This document shows positions 20,782 to 33,843 of a DNA stretch of 64,000 nucleotides, piece by piece. The position numbers and the translations under genes were made by a program. This DNA comes from Rhizoclosmatium globosum (taxonomy: Eukaryota; Chytridiomycota; Chytridiomycetes; Chytridiales; Chytriomycetaceae). Location of the stretch: the NCBI GenBank assembly GCA_002104985.1, contig MCGO01000168.1, positions 1 through 64,000 of the forward strand, written 5' to 3'. The notes beneath the pieces are model-generated. The model was not told where the DNA came from and did not search any database. It saw only the letters and a program-made list of their open reading frames with translations. Position 1 is the first letter of the stretch, and each line of letters opens with the position of its first letter.

Positions 20782-22574
20782 ATGTCGTTGCAGCAAGGAC
20801 AAGAACTGATGAGCCAGGGCGAGAAGCTGTTGAGTATTATCCATACAAGAACGGGATAAGATCAACCAAGGGTAACCCTCCAAACAGCCTCAACAAGAAG
20901 TCCTTCTTTGGCAAGGCGACCCCCGACTACGACCTCGCCCGCCCTCTCTTTGAGCAAGCAGGTACTTTGAAACCATCTTTAAACCATCTTAACTACCCAC
21001 TTATTAACCAACAAAAAAGCTGTCCAATTCAAGGCGTCAAAGGCAACTCTTCTCGCCGTTTCTGCGCATTCAAAAGCCGCCGAGTGTTACAAACAACAAA
21101 ATGCCCTCTTTTTGGCTGGAAAACAGTTTGAATCCGCGGCGCTTTTGGTCATGAACGACAAACAACTCAATCAACAATCTGAGGCGGCCCGGCTTTTTAA
21201 GGCGGCGGGCGACTTGTTTGTCATGTACGGAAACAGTGAAAAGGGGGCAGAGGTTGTTGAAAAGGCGGGACGGTGCGTGGTGGTTGATCGTGTTGCCATA
21301 GTATCTCTTAAGGGTTATTATTAGCTGCCTCGAAGATACCGATGTTAACCGTGCTATCGAGTACTACAATGATGCAATCTCTCTCTACGATACCGATGGA
21401 AAGCCGCGTTCTGCGATCGACACTTATGGACGATTCATTTCATTCCTTGCCAGACACAAACAGTTGCGTCTTTTTATTATTATGCTATTGAAACTAAAAT
21501 TCTTATGAAAGATGGGGACAGGCTGTCGAAAACTCAGATAAGCTTGTTCAGTTATTCCGTAAATTGGACAATCATCCATCATACAATCGCCAAGTCCTTA
21601 CCACTACTCTCCTTGTTCTGCTCTCCGGAGACTCTGTTGATGCTAGAAAGCGTCTCAATGCATATGAAGAGTTCCAAGGTTTCTACGATTCCGATGAGGG
21701 AGAAATCAGTCACCAACTTGTTGAATCTTTCGAAACCTACGACGAGGAACTCCTTGCGAATGTCTTGAAGAGACCAAACATTAAATATCTTGATAACGAA
21801 ATTGCGAGAGCGTCTTTGGCTCTTCGTATTCCTGGATCTGGAAAGTCAGCTGCCGCTCCCCAACCACAGTACAATGCTCCACAGCAGCAGTTCAACATCC
21901 CTCAGAACTTTGGTGCTCCGCAGCAATATGGAGCTCCACCACAAGGATTCAACCCACCCCCACAGCAAAACTACTTCCAACCACCCCAACCCCAAAATGC
22001 ATTCCAACCTCCACCACGTCAACACTCATCAACCACCACGTCTCCATACACCTCCCAACCAAACATCGCCCGTCAACCCTCCATCCCCGGATCCCAACAA
22101 CCCATCCCCGCGCGTCAACCTTCCGTCTCCGGATCCCAACCCTCAATCGCACGTCAACCCTCTCTCGGCCGTGGAGCTGCGGGATACGTGTCTCCTCCAA
22201 CAACTCGTCAACCATCTCAACCAGGTCTCAATGGAGGGAGTGGAAGCGGTGGTTCCCAGGGCCACATTTACACACCTCCGTTCGGTCAAGATGCACACGT
22301 TTATACACCTGCGTTCTCGCAAGGACAACAAGATGGGCATGTGTACACTCCTGCGTTCCCGCAAGGACAACAGGATGGACACGTGTACGCTCCTGCGTTC
22401 CCGCAAGGACAACAGGATGGACACGTGTACACCCCGCAGTTTCCAGGACAGCAGTTTGGGTCTAGTGGGAACTTGGGTCCACAGCAACAACAAGGGCAGC
22501 ATATTTACACGCCCCAGTTTGGACAGCAGGGACAAAGGGCGCCCGTTGCTGATGATGACGATGATTTGTGTTGA
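20782..22574 (+). CDS. NAPG: Gamma-soluble NSF attachment protein with repeat-bearing C-terminal extension
   Basis: Exons end at 20961, 21272, 21462 and 22574 with introns 20962..21019, 21273..21324 and 21463..21511. The TPR-like helical solenoid matches gamma-SNAP: HSKAAECYKQQNALFLAGKQFESAA, EAARLFKAAGDLF, a DTDVNRAIEYYNDAISLYD block, WGQAVENSDKLVQLFRKL, and EEFQGFYDSDEGEISHQL. The very end (DDDDDLC) resembles the acidic GLC end of animal gamma-SNAP. SNAPs recruit the ATPase NSF to disassemble SNARE complexes in the cytosol. An added Pro/Gln-rich segment of about 200 residues with HVYTPAFPQGQQDG repeats lies before that end. The junction between the ATG exon and the exon starting near 20861-20871 is unclear: a 32-nt intron (20829..20860) fits, or one base is missing. 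Confidence 0.85.
22297..22440 (+). repeat. 42-bp tandem repeat in gamma-SNAP C-terminal extension
   Basis: About three and a half copies of a 42-bp unit encode HVYTPAFxQGQQDG, with degenerate copies on each side (HIYTPPFGQ, HIYTPQFGQ). The DNA copies differ at few positions, so the array expanded recently. Confidence 0.8.
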
Positions 22575-22706
22575 TTTTTTCGGGTTGATACGGTGTTCAT
22601 TATTTGGGATAAGTTTTGGGAGATGTGTTTACCATTAAACTTGCTTTTGTTTTTGATTTGTTCAGATTTTTTATTTGGTAGTGACATTGTCACAGTTCCT
22701 GCGAAA

Positions 22707-23666
22707 TTATAAGTGTCGCCTAACTCTCGATGCTCTTGGTTTGCAATCTTTCTTGCGAGTTGTAGTCGGCTGAACAGATTTCTGATACACTCGAACATAA
22801 TCTACAGCCATAACCACAGGCTCAGTGAACGTATTCGAGTCAGGTGGTCCAGCCCATGCACCACCAACCGCAACATTCAAAATAAAGTAATGCGGAACCA
22901 CAAACGGCCAATTATCCATACTCGAACTCACAGGCTTATCAACGCGATGATAAACCCTATCATCAACCGCAAACTGAATCCCCTCTTCACTCCACAAAAC
23001 CTGATAATTATGAAACTCAGTCACAGCATTCGAAACTACAGTCTGCACATCATTTCCCTTTGACCCAACAGTCCGCAGCGTGTACGGGGTATGCAGGTTC
23101 GAGAAAATCGTGTTAGGGGTTTGACCCACTTGTTCCATGATGTCGATTTCCCCACCCTCCGGCCACGCGTATTTCGTAGGACCCGAGGGTTCCATCCAAA
23201 TAGCGGGATGTGTTCCACGGCCACGAGATAGTTTCGCGCGGATTTCGAAGAACCCATATGTGAAGTCGCGTTTTGTGTTTGTTGTGATACGACCGCTGGA
23301 ATAAGATTGTCCGCCCCAATTGGGTTGGTCTGAGAGGTCCTCTTTTATTGCTGTGATGTAGAGGATTCCGTTTGTGCAGTTTACGTTTTTAAGGCGCTTT
23401 GGGGCGTAGTATTGGAGTTCGGGGGTTTTGGTTTGCCAGTTGTTGTTTTTGTTTCCCCCTTTTATTCACGGTTATTTTACAAGTTTTTGTGTTGACTGTG
23501 TGCCTTACTAACATGTATCATAATTCCATGAAGTTGTGTCAATAAAACCGTCTGTGTCAAACTCATCAGCCCACACGAGTGAGTAATCCGAAGGAATTAA
23601 TCCAGCAAGAATTGCGGTCGCAGTCAAAAGAGCAGCCGCCAATAAGAACAGGGTGTAAAACCTCAT
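22707..23666 (-). CDS. GH16 family beta-glucanase-like secreted enzyme
   Basis: Two exons (23513..23666 and 22707..23458, intron 54 nt) give 301 residues. The N terminus MRFYTLFLLAAALLTATAILAG is a signal peptide or anchor, followed by LVWADEFDTDGFIDTTSWNY, the GH16 entry motif. The catalytic strand is WPEGGEIDIMEQVG, holding the ExDxxE triad (nucleophile and acid/base Glu). Next come the family's WSEEGIQFAVDDRVYH and FILNVAVGGAWAG segments. The likely reaction is hydrolysis or remodelling of beta-1,3- or mixed-linked glucans at the cell surface. The C terminus is basic. No frame break was seen. Confidence 0.85.
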
Positions 23667-23799
23667 GTCCGTATTATTGTTCAGCTTTACCAATCAGCTT
23701 TCAAACTCAAACAACACTTTCCACAAAATTATACTTCTGAATAATTCAAATTACCGATTTGAAAAAGAAATCGAGGCTTTTCATTTATTGTTCTTTATC

Positions 23800-26700
23800 T
23801 TAATCTGCATTCGCATCATCTTCAGAGATAATCTTGACGAAAACACTATATGTTCGAGGTTTAAATCAAAGCCCTTGCCACTTTAATCACAACTTACTCT
23901 TCCAAACTCGTTTGACTAATTCCCCAATCGAGAATTCCATTCTGTGTCTTTCCCGCTTCCATCTTTTCAAAGATCGTGGATATTGCATTTTTCACGGACG
24001 GGAACTCGTAAGATGCCCTTTGATACGACTTTAAAGCTAGTAAGATAATACAACTTACACTCACATTGTTGAGAACGCATCAATCTGCTTGAAACCAGAG
24101 GGCAGTAGAGACTCAACCCATTCACATGCGCGTTTCATGTCGTCGACTTCCGTGTTGAAGTAAACTCGGAACCCAGATCCGTAAAGCTCCTTTAATCGGA
24201 GGGCTGGCGCAAGACATCGCAGTGTACCTTTTGCCATAATGCCGATTCGGTTACACAGGGCTTCTGCTTCTTCCATTGAGTGAGTAGTCTAGTATTTCGA
24301 ATAAGTTGACCATGGAAGTTCGTGCAAACGGTAGTCTCACCAAGACCACAGCTTTATCTTCTCTGGCTTCATGAATAATATTCCAAATCAATCGACGAAC
24401 TTGCGGATCTAATCCAGTCTATTGAGCGTATATTAGGGGCGGTTACAGTCCCTCAAAATTAATGCTTACTGTAGGTTCATCCAAGAACACAATCTTCGGC
24501 TTTCCAATCAACGCGATGGCAATAGAAAGACGTCGTTTTTCACCACCGGACAGTCTCTTTGTCTGTCTTTGAGCTAGACTTGAAAGAGAAACATAGTTCA
24601 AAGCTCGTTGAACATATTCCTTCTCCTCGGCTGGCTGGGCACCTTTTAGACGAGCGTAAAAGTATAAATGCTCCTCGATAGTCAACTCTTCCCAAAGGAT
24701 ATCAAACTGAGGACAAATGCCCATTACTTTGCAGATTTCGGAAGCATCGGCTTTGATGTCGAAGCCTGCGAGTAATGCATTTCCAAAACTTGCTGGATAG
24801 ATTCCTGTCAAAATACTCATCAAGGTAGTTTTTCCAGCGCCGTTCGGACTCCAAATGAAATTAGCTTCAGAGTGTCGCATTTGAAAAGTTCTTACCCAAG
24901 GAGACCAAACACAGACCCCATTTCAGCCGCGAAAGAAACGTCTTTAACAGCGTACTTTGGACCAAGTCCTTTTCGACTCGCATAGACTTTACGCATATGC
25001 GAAATCACCAATGGGCAATCGCGTGGATATTCTCCTTGCTCCACGCGAATCTTTTCAGCTTTGACGTCAGCATCTTCGAAACGGGTTTCATGTTCATCAA
25101 TGACGAGAGTTTGTGCAAGTTGAGATTCCGAAAGAGGATCCTACAACACGATACCATTTAAGCAAATACGGGGAAAAAAGCTTGCATACTTACGATTCCG
25201 TTATTTAGTTTTCGTCGCTGTGACTTTTGCCAAGCCAAGTAAGGCATTGTGATGGGAAAGTGCCAAGGTAATGTCGTTCCGAATTCGGAGGGAATGACGA
25301 ACGTGAGGTAGGCAGTGAGCAAGCCATAGAAAAATATTTCTGCAATCAGGAACGATATAGCAGCGTATGCTTCATTTCCGGCTTTGAGGACGCTGATTTT
25401 GTACGGCTACCATGAAATAAGTACCAAAAAACGTGAAAATTAGAACAGCTTACCACTTGACTATTGGTATAACTAGCTCGGTTGATAAGAGTAAGAGCGC
25501 GATAGAAAGCGAAGGGGGGCCAAAGGAAGTAAGCCATTGGTGCTGTGGTCTTCGCAAAAAGCTGCTCTGCCACTAATGAAATAATCACTCCAACTAAAAC
25601 GATGAGAAAGACCAAAACTGTAAATTATGTTAGGTCTTCTATGTATAATTGAGAAAAAATTTACCTAGAGCTATTCGACTGCGGCTGAAAAGAGTACTGA
25701 AAAAGAAGGCGAGAATAATTTGATTATGTCCCCAAATGAAAAAGAGAAGAACAAGAACTCCTGTCTCGGTTCGCGTGAAAAACGTCAGAGTTGTGTTTTT
25801 CCCGACAACGAGGAAAACGGCCGTGGAAAATAGGTATAGAACATAAAATGTCGCATAGTGGCTTAAATAGTACGTCCATGCTTTAAGACCGTTCAGTTTC
25901 ATCATAATGAATCTAAAAGAAAAGTTATTTTTTTGTCTTTAATTATAGATGAATATTATTCTTACATCCTGTCTTCCTTTTCCTTCACCAGCATAATTGT
26001 GAAGATTGGGAGTAGAAACGAAACACCGAACGGATATAGGATACGACCTATGAGACCACCTATAGGAACGTCGAGAAGTGTGCTGGTCGTTTGAGGAAAT
26101 GCGCGAATTCCTTGCGTTATTGTTGCTCCGGAATATGTTGACGATAGTAAGGCCCGCAACGAAACTTGTCCTAACTGTGCAACCATCGTCAGCTGGCGCT
26201 GTCCTTGTGACGGAAAGTTCCCAGCTCCTTCGATTCTAACATCGGTCCCGAAATGCAAAATCCATTGAGCATATAGATTGGTTTGGTCAAAGGTGTTCAA
26301 ATATACTGCCCCGTACGGCATATTCTGTGTGACAAGCTGTGCGCTTTTGTAAAAATTGGCCAGTTCCAAGGCGGTTGGATTCGTTTTTAACAGCACTGAT
26401 TTATCAAGGCCAGCAAGCCCTGCAATTACAGAGCTCATCAGTGAGGAGAGGGAATCATCAAGGTCGTTGTCAACAGACGACGACGAAAGCTGAGCATAAG
26501 GAACTCGATTGAATGTCATCGCTGTCAAGGTTGTTGCGGATGACAGATTCAAATACAAACGACCCTATCATATGTAAATTAAGATCGAAAATGAAATCAA
26601 GGAATTACCTCAATAGATCCTAGCATTCCTGAATAACCATTCGAGTCTGCTGATGTAGAATAACTAACAAATGGCGTCGAAGAAGCCGCTGTTCCAACTG

Positions 26701-27722
26701 TTTGAGCACCTGTGTATGTGAGTGCAGCCAGAGCTGGCCTTGCCCCAAGGCATGTTGAAAGTCCCACCCCACTCGCAGCCAGAAACCATTGATTTGTTTG
26801 ATAAGTGGAAAGAAGCGACTGGGCAGTAATGAAGTCGGTGGATGGAACCGTTGGGCTAGCTTGATACAGTGTAATCAAAGATCCGACCCATCCATTATCT
26901 GGAGGTGACATGTACGTGCTATTTTGACATAAGTTGAAATAATTAGTGGAATCTTCAACTCACGTGTCAAGTTTGGCTAATCCTGTCAAGGCCGCATTCT
27001 TTTCATAGATTGCACTGTCTTGAGGATAGTTTTCACCAAACCTGTTTCGAATTAGCTCTTTGTTTTAGGTACAACCCAAAACAACAAACCAATATACACA
27101 AGCATGGCTCGTCTGTGTAACCGTATAACTGAGAACTTGATCGCTATAGTACATAAAGTTAACACTCTTTCCATTTTGGGTGCCATATCCATAGATTCGC
27201 GAATCAGACGTATTGAAGTACGGAAAACCATAAGATGTGAGAGAATTATTGTTCGAGCAGTATTGTATATTCTCGACTGTATATGATTGTTGGATAAGTT
27301 TACCCAACACAGTTCCAAGTACAGACGAGATGATGACCATCATTAATGGACAGCAGCTGTTCCAAATAATAAGTCTATGCAAACAATTTTCTAGATATAT
27401 ACCAAACACAGCAAATATTGGTGAACATCTGACGTTTTTGGTAACTGATAGCTTTTCGTGTCAAAGCACGAAGTTGGTTGCTCTTCAGCGGACCTTGTGA
27501 GGCTCCGGAAGACTCCGCCGCGATTTGAGAATGAGATTTGACTCGGATCGTTACAGGTTCTGGGTAAATCTGCTTTTCGCTCCCTTTGAACGAAGGAATA
27601 GATCCGATCTCTCCGAGCCCAGCTTGATCTATCGGCTCAACATGAACCTTCCTGCTAGTACTTCGAAGCGACGGCAACTCGGGCGGAATCGAGCCCATAG
27701 AGCCTTTCGTTGGTGACGACAT
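23800..27722 (-). CDS. ABCA-type half transporter, copy 1
   Basis: This is a multi-exon gene, ATG at 27722 and stop at 23800-23802. The order is a Ser/Pro-rich cytosolic N terminus of about 80 residues, one TM helix (LMMVIISSVLGTVLG), a large non-cytosolic loop of about 400 residues, then about five TM helices (for example [35 protein letters not shown]). A nucleotide-binding domain follows. The Walker [10 protein letters not shown] is split by an intron. The Q-loop segment is CPQFDILW, the signature [12 protein letters not shown] and Walker B IVFLDEPT. This is the TMD-NBD order of ABCA half transporters, as in Dictyostelium. ABCA members move lipids; the substrate here is unknown. Tandem with copy 2, which lacks the long N terminus. 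Confidence 0.85.
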
Positions 27723-27805
27723 GGAGAAGAAAGTTATAATGTATTCTGATTTGTCACCATCTGACAATTTCTGAAGTTCAAAAACTCATTAAAAATAAGA
27801 AGGAG

Positions 27806-30800
27806 CTAATCTGCGTTCGCGTCGTCATCAGAAATAAGTTTGACGAAAACGCTATATATATGACTCTGTTAGTTATTGTCGCTTATTTTGGGAAAACTTA
27901 CTCTTCCAAACTCGTTTGACTTATTCCCCAATCCAAAATACCATTCTGTGCCTTTCCACTCTCCATTTTCTCAAATACTGCTGAAATAATGTTTGGCACA
28001 GATGGAAACTCGTACGACGTCCTAATTTGATTTGATAAGAAAGTGATGACCTCCATGTAAAATTACATCGTCGCGAATGAATCAATCTTTCTAAATCCTT
28101 CTGGCAAAAACGTCTCCACCCATGTGCACGCACGAGGCATGTCATCTTTGTTTGTGTTGAAGTAGATCCGGAAACCACTTCCATAGAGCTCCTTCAACCT
28201 CAAAGAGTTGCCAATACAACGAAGAGTACCCTTAGCCATGATTCCAATTCTTTGGCACAATGCTTCGGCTTCCTCCATCGAATGTGTAGTTCTGTATGAA
28301 TATATTCAGTATCTAAGTTAAGCAGATGTTGAACATACAATACAACAGTCTTCCCTTCTTTCGCCGATTGCACAATGTCCCAGATTAGTCGACGAACTTC
28401 AGGATCCAACCCAGTCTAAGTCGACAATATTAAAATCAGTTTGAGACAACTACAAGAGAAACAGAACTCACAGTTGGTTCGTCCAAGAAAACAACTTTGG
28501 GATCTCCAATTAATGCGATCGCAATAGAAAGCCGTCTCTTTTCTCCACCAGAGAGTCTTTTCGTTAGACGATTCGCTAAACTGGTCAACGACACGTTTTC
28601 AAGAGCCTTTGCAACGTATTCACGCTCGTTTGATGAGTTAGCACCTTTCAGACGAGCCTGGTTGACAAGTCAGTAATTCCGCGAGAATCAATTCGGTTCT
28701 TACGTAGAAGTATAAATGCTCCTCGATCGTAAGATCTTCCCAAAGAATATCAAACTGAGGACAAATCCCAAGCACTTGACATATTTCGGTAGGTTCGCTG
28801 CGGATGTCATATCCCGCCAATATGGCGTTCCCAAAGCTCGGAGGGTAGAGTCCAGTCAAGATACTAATCAAAGTTGTTTTTCCAGCTCCATTCGGCCTAA
28901 ACCAAGAAGAAATGAATCAATGGAGTTCTAAAGACGATGAAAAACTAACCCCAAAAGACCGAAAACAGTTCCAGCTTCAGCAGCAAATGAAACATCCTTG
29001 ACCGCAAACTTAGGGCCAAGACCACCACGACTTGGATAAACTTTCCGCATATGAGAGAGAATCAAGGGACTCCCCTTAGGAAACTCTCCCTTCTCCACCC
29101 GCGCCTTTTCTTCCTTGACATCAGCGTCCTCGAATTTTGTCTCGTTTGCGTCGATAGCAAGAGCTTGAGCGAGTTGCGTCTCAGACAGAGGGTCCTATTC
29201 GAAACGATAAGCAATAATTCTGATCATACGACCTATCACTCACGATTCCGTTATTCAGTTTACGTCTCTGCATTTTCTGGTATCTCGCAATCGGGAGTGT
29301 GATTGGGAAATGCCAGTCGAGTGGTTTCCCAAACTCAGATGGAACAACGTACGAGAGATAGCTTGCGATAGCTCCATAGATAAAGATTTCGGCAATTAGA
29401 AAGTTGATGCATGTTCGAACTTCGTTTCCTGGTGTCAAAGTCGAAATCTTATAAGGCTGTGAAAAGGTGTTTAGTGTAAAGAATAGCTCGAAACTCCAGC
29501 TTTCAAGTTACCGCCATCGTCTTAGTATAACTTGCTTTGTTAATCAATGTTAAGGCGCGGTAGAACGCAAAAGGAGGCCAAATGAAAAAAGCCAAAGGGG
29601 CATCACTCGTTGCAAATAACCGCTCCGCAACCAAAGAAACAATAACTCCAACAAGCACAATCAAGAAAACCTACATAAGTTGTTAAAAGTGCTTTCAAGC
29701 GAGAAGACAGGTACCATAACCAATGCAATACGACTGCGACTAAAGAGTGTACTTAAGAGAAACGACAAGACAATCTGAATATGACCCCAGATGAAAAAAA
29801 TTAGAATCAAAACACCGGTTTGAGTTTGCGTAAAGAACGTAAGAGAAGATCGAGACCCAACAATAAGGAAAACGGCTGTCGAGAAGATATAGAGGATGTA
29901 GAATGTAACGTAGTGGCTCAAGTAATAAGTCCATCCCTTCAAACCATTCAGTTTCATCATGATGAAACTTAAAGTTGAGAAAGCAGTTAGCTTGACCGTG
30001 ATTTAACAATCAAGCAAACTCACATCCTCTCCTCCTTCTCCTTCACCAACATGATTGTAAATATCGGAAGCAAAAACGACACCCCAAACGGATACAGAAT
30101 ACGTCCAATAATCCCTCCAAACGGCAAAACCAAAGACGTATCCGTCACTTGCGGAAACGCTCTAATCCCCTGAGTAACAGTTGCCCCCGCGAAATCACCA
30201 CCAAGTAAACCCCTCAAACACGCCTGCCCAAGCTGTGCAGCCATAATAATCATTCGGTTTCCAGTCGTCGGGAAATTCGCTGCATTCGAAATACGCAGGT
30301 CACTTCCGAAATGTAATATCGGACGAGCCATTAGATTCGCGGGATCAAATGCGTCAAGATATAACGCTCCGTATGGCATAATTTTTGTCACTTGCGACGC
30401 GCTCGCGTAGAATGCGAGAAGCTCTTCTGTTGATGGATCATCTTCGAGTAGCGCCGTTTTGTTGAGTGCAGCGAGTTGAGCAATAACTTGATTAATTAGT
30501 GCTGATAACGAGTCATCCAAATCCTGGTCAGATGTAGTTTGGACAGGTTGGGTGTATGGGACACGGTTGAATGAGATCGATGAAAAGTCTGTGAGTGATG
30601 CGTTGAGGTATAGACGGTCTTCGAGTGAGCCAAGGAGTCCATAAAATCCGTTTTTGTTTGAAGTTGGAGATGTTGTGAAGTTAAGGAATGGTTTTGGTAC
30701 AGTGGAAGCACCATATTGGATGGCAGAGAGAGCGTCTAGCCCTGGAAGCTGGGGACGCGCTCCCAGATACGTAGAGACTGAAGGATTCGATGATGTGAGA

Positions 30801-31546
30801 TACCATGAGCTTGTTTGACTGATGGAAAGCAAGTTTGCCATCGCATTGAAATCATCATTTGATTGTAGTTTTTTTAAAGTTTGAAGCGCTTGAAACCAAC
30901 CTCCATCTGGAGGCGGTGAGTATGTGCTAACCAGAAATTATCAGTTCAAGAGATAGAGCTTATTTCACGCAAACCTGTCCAGCGCTGCAAACCCAGTCAA
31001 ATTCGCATTTCTTTCGTAGATTTGCGAGTTTCTCGGATAATTAGATCCAAACCAAAACACACATTGATGAGCTGGACTCGCGCCGGCAAACGCGTTTTGT
31101 TGTTGACTCAAGTCAATGTCCAAGTACGTGAGAATATTGTAGCTTTTTCCGTCCTTCACATTGGCTCCATACAAACGCGGATCCGATTTATTGTAGATTG
31201 GATATCCGACTGAGTTTAACGATGCGTTGTTTCCACAGTAGAGTACGACTGGAAAGATGGGTGTTATCTGAGAGAAGGTTGTTCAGAGACAGAAAGCTCA
31301 CATTCAGCAGGATTGGACTTCTCAATCAGCTTATTGATCACAGTCCCCAGAATAGCAGATATAAGCACCATCATCAATGGACAGCAGCTGTCAGAGTGGG
31401 TGGGAGTTAGTTGATTCGAATACAATTTCAATCACTTCGAACCAGATACAGCAGCAGTTTGTGAAACATTGTCGCTTTTGGAAGCTCACTGCTTTACGCG
31501 ATAACGCCCTGAACTGGTTACTTTTACGCGACGGGACATCGGCCAT
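27806..31546 (-). CDS. ABCA-type half transporter, copy 2
   Basis: The ATG at 31546 opens [20 protein letters not shown], which aligns to residues about 80-100 of copy 1, so this copy has a much shorter N terminus. The rest follows the same plan and intron positions: first TM, large loop ([27 protein letters not shown] region), five TM helices, and NBD with [35 protein letters not shown] and a [21 protein letters not shown]-terminal part. Both copies end VFVKxISxDDANAD. The NBD of this copy has an extra intron after HLYFY. It is a tandem duplicate with 83 bases between it and copy 1. Probably a lipid transporter in an internal or plasma membrane (inference from family). Confidence 0.85.
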
Positions 31547-31687
31547 TGAGCTGAGGTTATGATTTGATGAAAAGGATTGTCAATCTTGATGATAAATTCA
31601 CAAAGTAAATACCAAATGAATCCTGTGCCCATTTTATTTACGCATATAAATGCTTCGTACAATAAAGCTTTTATCCATGACATCAAT

Positions 31688-32257
31688 CTAGTGATTACAA
31701 TTCTCTTTCCACGAACACGACCCATCCGCATAAATCTCCTTCTTCCAGATCGGAGCTATCCGTTTCACTTCATCAATCAAGAACTCACAAGCATGAAGGG
31801 CCTAAATTCAAAATTAGGTTTAAGCTTACACCTAAAAGATTCGAAATCACAAACAAACGTACATCTTTTCTGTGAGGCGAAGAAGCCGCAATAATAACCG
31901 ACGAGTCTCCACACGGAACAATTCCAAGTTTATGATGCACGGCAACATGGACAAGTTGAGGCCATTTTGATCTTGCTGAAGCGATTGCAATCTCGATTTG
32001 TTTGATTGCCATTGGAATGTAGGCTTCGTAGGCTAGTTCAGTTACTTGTTTTCCTGTTTGGATTCGATGGTGTTCAGTGGTTGGTTGTTTGGTGATGAAA
32101 ACAGCAAGATACCTTGGAAGTTGTTTCGGGTTGTTCCGGAGAAGGTTGCGATGGCTCCGCATGAATCGTCTCCAACTGCGCGGACTAGTTCATCAAGTGT
32201 ACCGATTGTGTCGGCGACAACGATGAGGGTCTTGGGATTGGCTGATTCAGAACTCAT
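31688..32257 (-). CDS. MOCS2B: Molybdopterin synthase catalytic subunit (MoaE/MOCS2B)
   Basis: Three exons (32113..32257, 31863..32053, 31688..31801) give exactly 149 codons plus stop. The sequence runs [27 protein letters not shown], then KWPQLVHVAVHHKLGIVPCGDSSVIIAASSPHRKDALHACEFLIDEVKRIAPIWKKEIY, matching the MoaE fold and its active-site region (VHHxLG, SPHR, PIWKKE). With the small sulfur-carrier subunit it converts precursor Z (cPMP) to molybdopterin. The carrier subunit is not in this window. The length matches the family, and no break was seen. Confidence 0.9.
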
Positions 32258-32382
32258 TTTGAAAGTGGAACAATGAAATGGAACGAAGAAAGTAACATTT
32301 ACTTTATCTTAAACGAATATCTAAATAAACTAAGAATGAAACCATTAATGTTCTTGAAACGATACGTGCTCCTTCCTTTTCT

Positions 32383-33843
32383 CTACGCCATTCCCACATC
32401 ATTCAGCTTTCCGTTCTCTTGATCCTTATTCTCAGCGTTGTGAGCGCTATTCGCCTGACTGCCTTGTCTTGTCTTTTCCTTTCCAGTGTTATTGACACTG
32501 CTGGATTGACTCGCCGTCCCATCTTTTATAACTGTTGAACTATAATCAGCCGCAAATAATGGAAAATCTTAAGCTTACTATGCTCCTTCAAGCCCTTTCC
32601 GAAATGCGACATACATAAACCAGTTACCGCCAGTGATAATGTAACGACAATGATACTCAACGCAGCTTGATTGACACACAGACAGGATTAGATTCAATCT
32701 CACTTCAACAAATATCAACACAACATACCAAAGAACGTCAGATACTTTTTCGTGTACTGATACTTTTCAGGCTTTGTGTAAATACGATAAATCTTGAAAC
32801 CAAAGTATCCGTCCGCCAAAATCAGACCACACATGAAAGCGATTGTAATGCTTTTGTTTTCACTGCGGACCTGTTTCAATGAACGGAACCATCAGTCCAG
32901 CCCGATCTATAAAAGACACTTACTCCATGTAAAGCAAATGCCAAAATCGCCATCAAGATTGGAATCGCCGCGATCGTGATACTAAACTCTGGATCTCCCG
33001 GTTGGATAATAAGAACCAAAAACTGGATTCCAAAGCCAAACATGAAAAACACGTCGAGTTTCAGCAGTAGCACAAAGATTTGATATAATTGATACATATC
33101 TGATTGATTTAAATTTAAATTATATTTTAGAGGCGACGTTCAATTTGATTGTGTGTAAGAGAACAGTATAACTCACATCGCATCGTCGGATCCGCTCCAA
33201 TCTTTTTATAAATCTTCCATCCAAAGTCCAGGTAAAGATGATAAAAGAGGTAACAATAGAAAACACTGCATATCGCCATTATCGCAGGTACAACATGAAG
33301 CAACGCCCGCATCGTCTGCTTCTGGGTCGGGTCAGCGATGTAAAGAGCGTCTCCAGCAGCTATTCCATTCATTAGACTATTTGCTTGCCACGCGTCTCCA
33401 ACATTCATGTTGGATTGAATAGATCCATCCTGAAACCCAGCATACGCCGTCGCGCTGAGCGTAAAGAACAAGAACCCAACAATTTGGATCGTGTTTTGAT
33501 GAAATAGCTGTTTAGTAGAGTAGTCAGCAAAACGCCCGGTTTGACGTCGGGAGTTGGGGAATAGACTTACAGCGTCCCAACACAAGATGATTTGGAACAA
33601 CTGCGCGAGACAGAAGATGATCAAATATACAACGATACTTTTGTCTTCGCCGACAGAGTTGAAAGGGTTTGAGTTTTGAAAGTATATGACTGTTATAACT
33701 GCTTCAATTGGTATGATGCAGCAGGCTTCTATCAGCACCGTCGCGAGTGTAATATATGCAGTCTAATATAGGGTTAGTACTGTTTCACAGCGACGTATCT
33801 GTTAGACTTGTACCGTTGATGCTGCAGCGGGAAGTAGAATCAT
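32383..33843 (-). CDS. UPF0658-type Golgi membrane protein, seven-TM
   Basis: Several exons (first introns 33763..33813 and 33508..33570) build a polytopic protein with about seven hydrophobic helices. Segments match the fungal UPF0658 family as I recall it: YLIIFCLAQLFQIILCWDA, TIQIVGFLFFTLSATAYAGFQ, LYLDFGWKIYKKIGADPTMR, MYQLYQIFVLLLKLDVFFMFGFGIQFLVL, and the ending HFGKGLKEH. A hydrophilic Ser/Asn/Gln-rich tail follows if the last intron uses the acceptor CAG before TTATAAAAGA. The family is placed in the Golgi membrane in yeast; its biochemical role is unknown. The start at 33843 (MILLPAAASTTAYITL) is the best ATG, although an open frame continues upstream. Confidence 0.72.
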
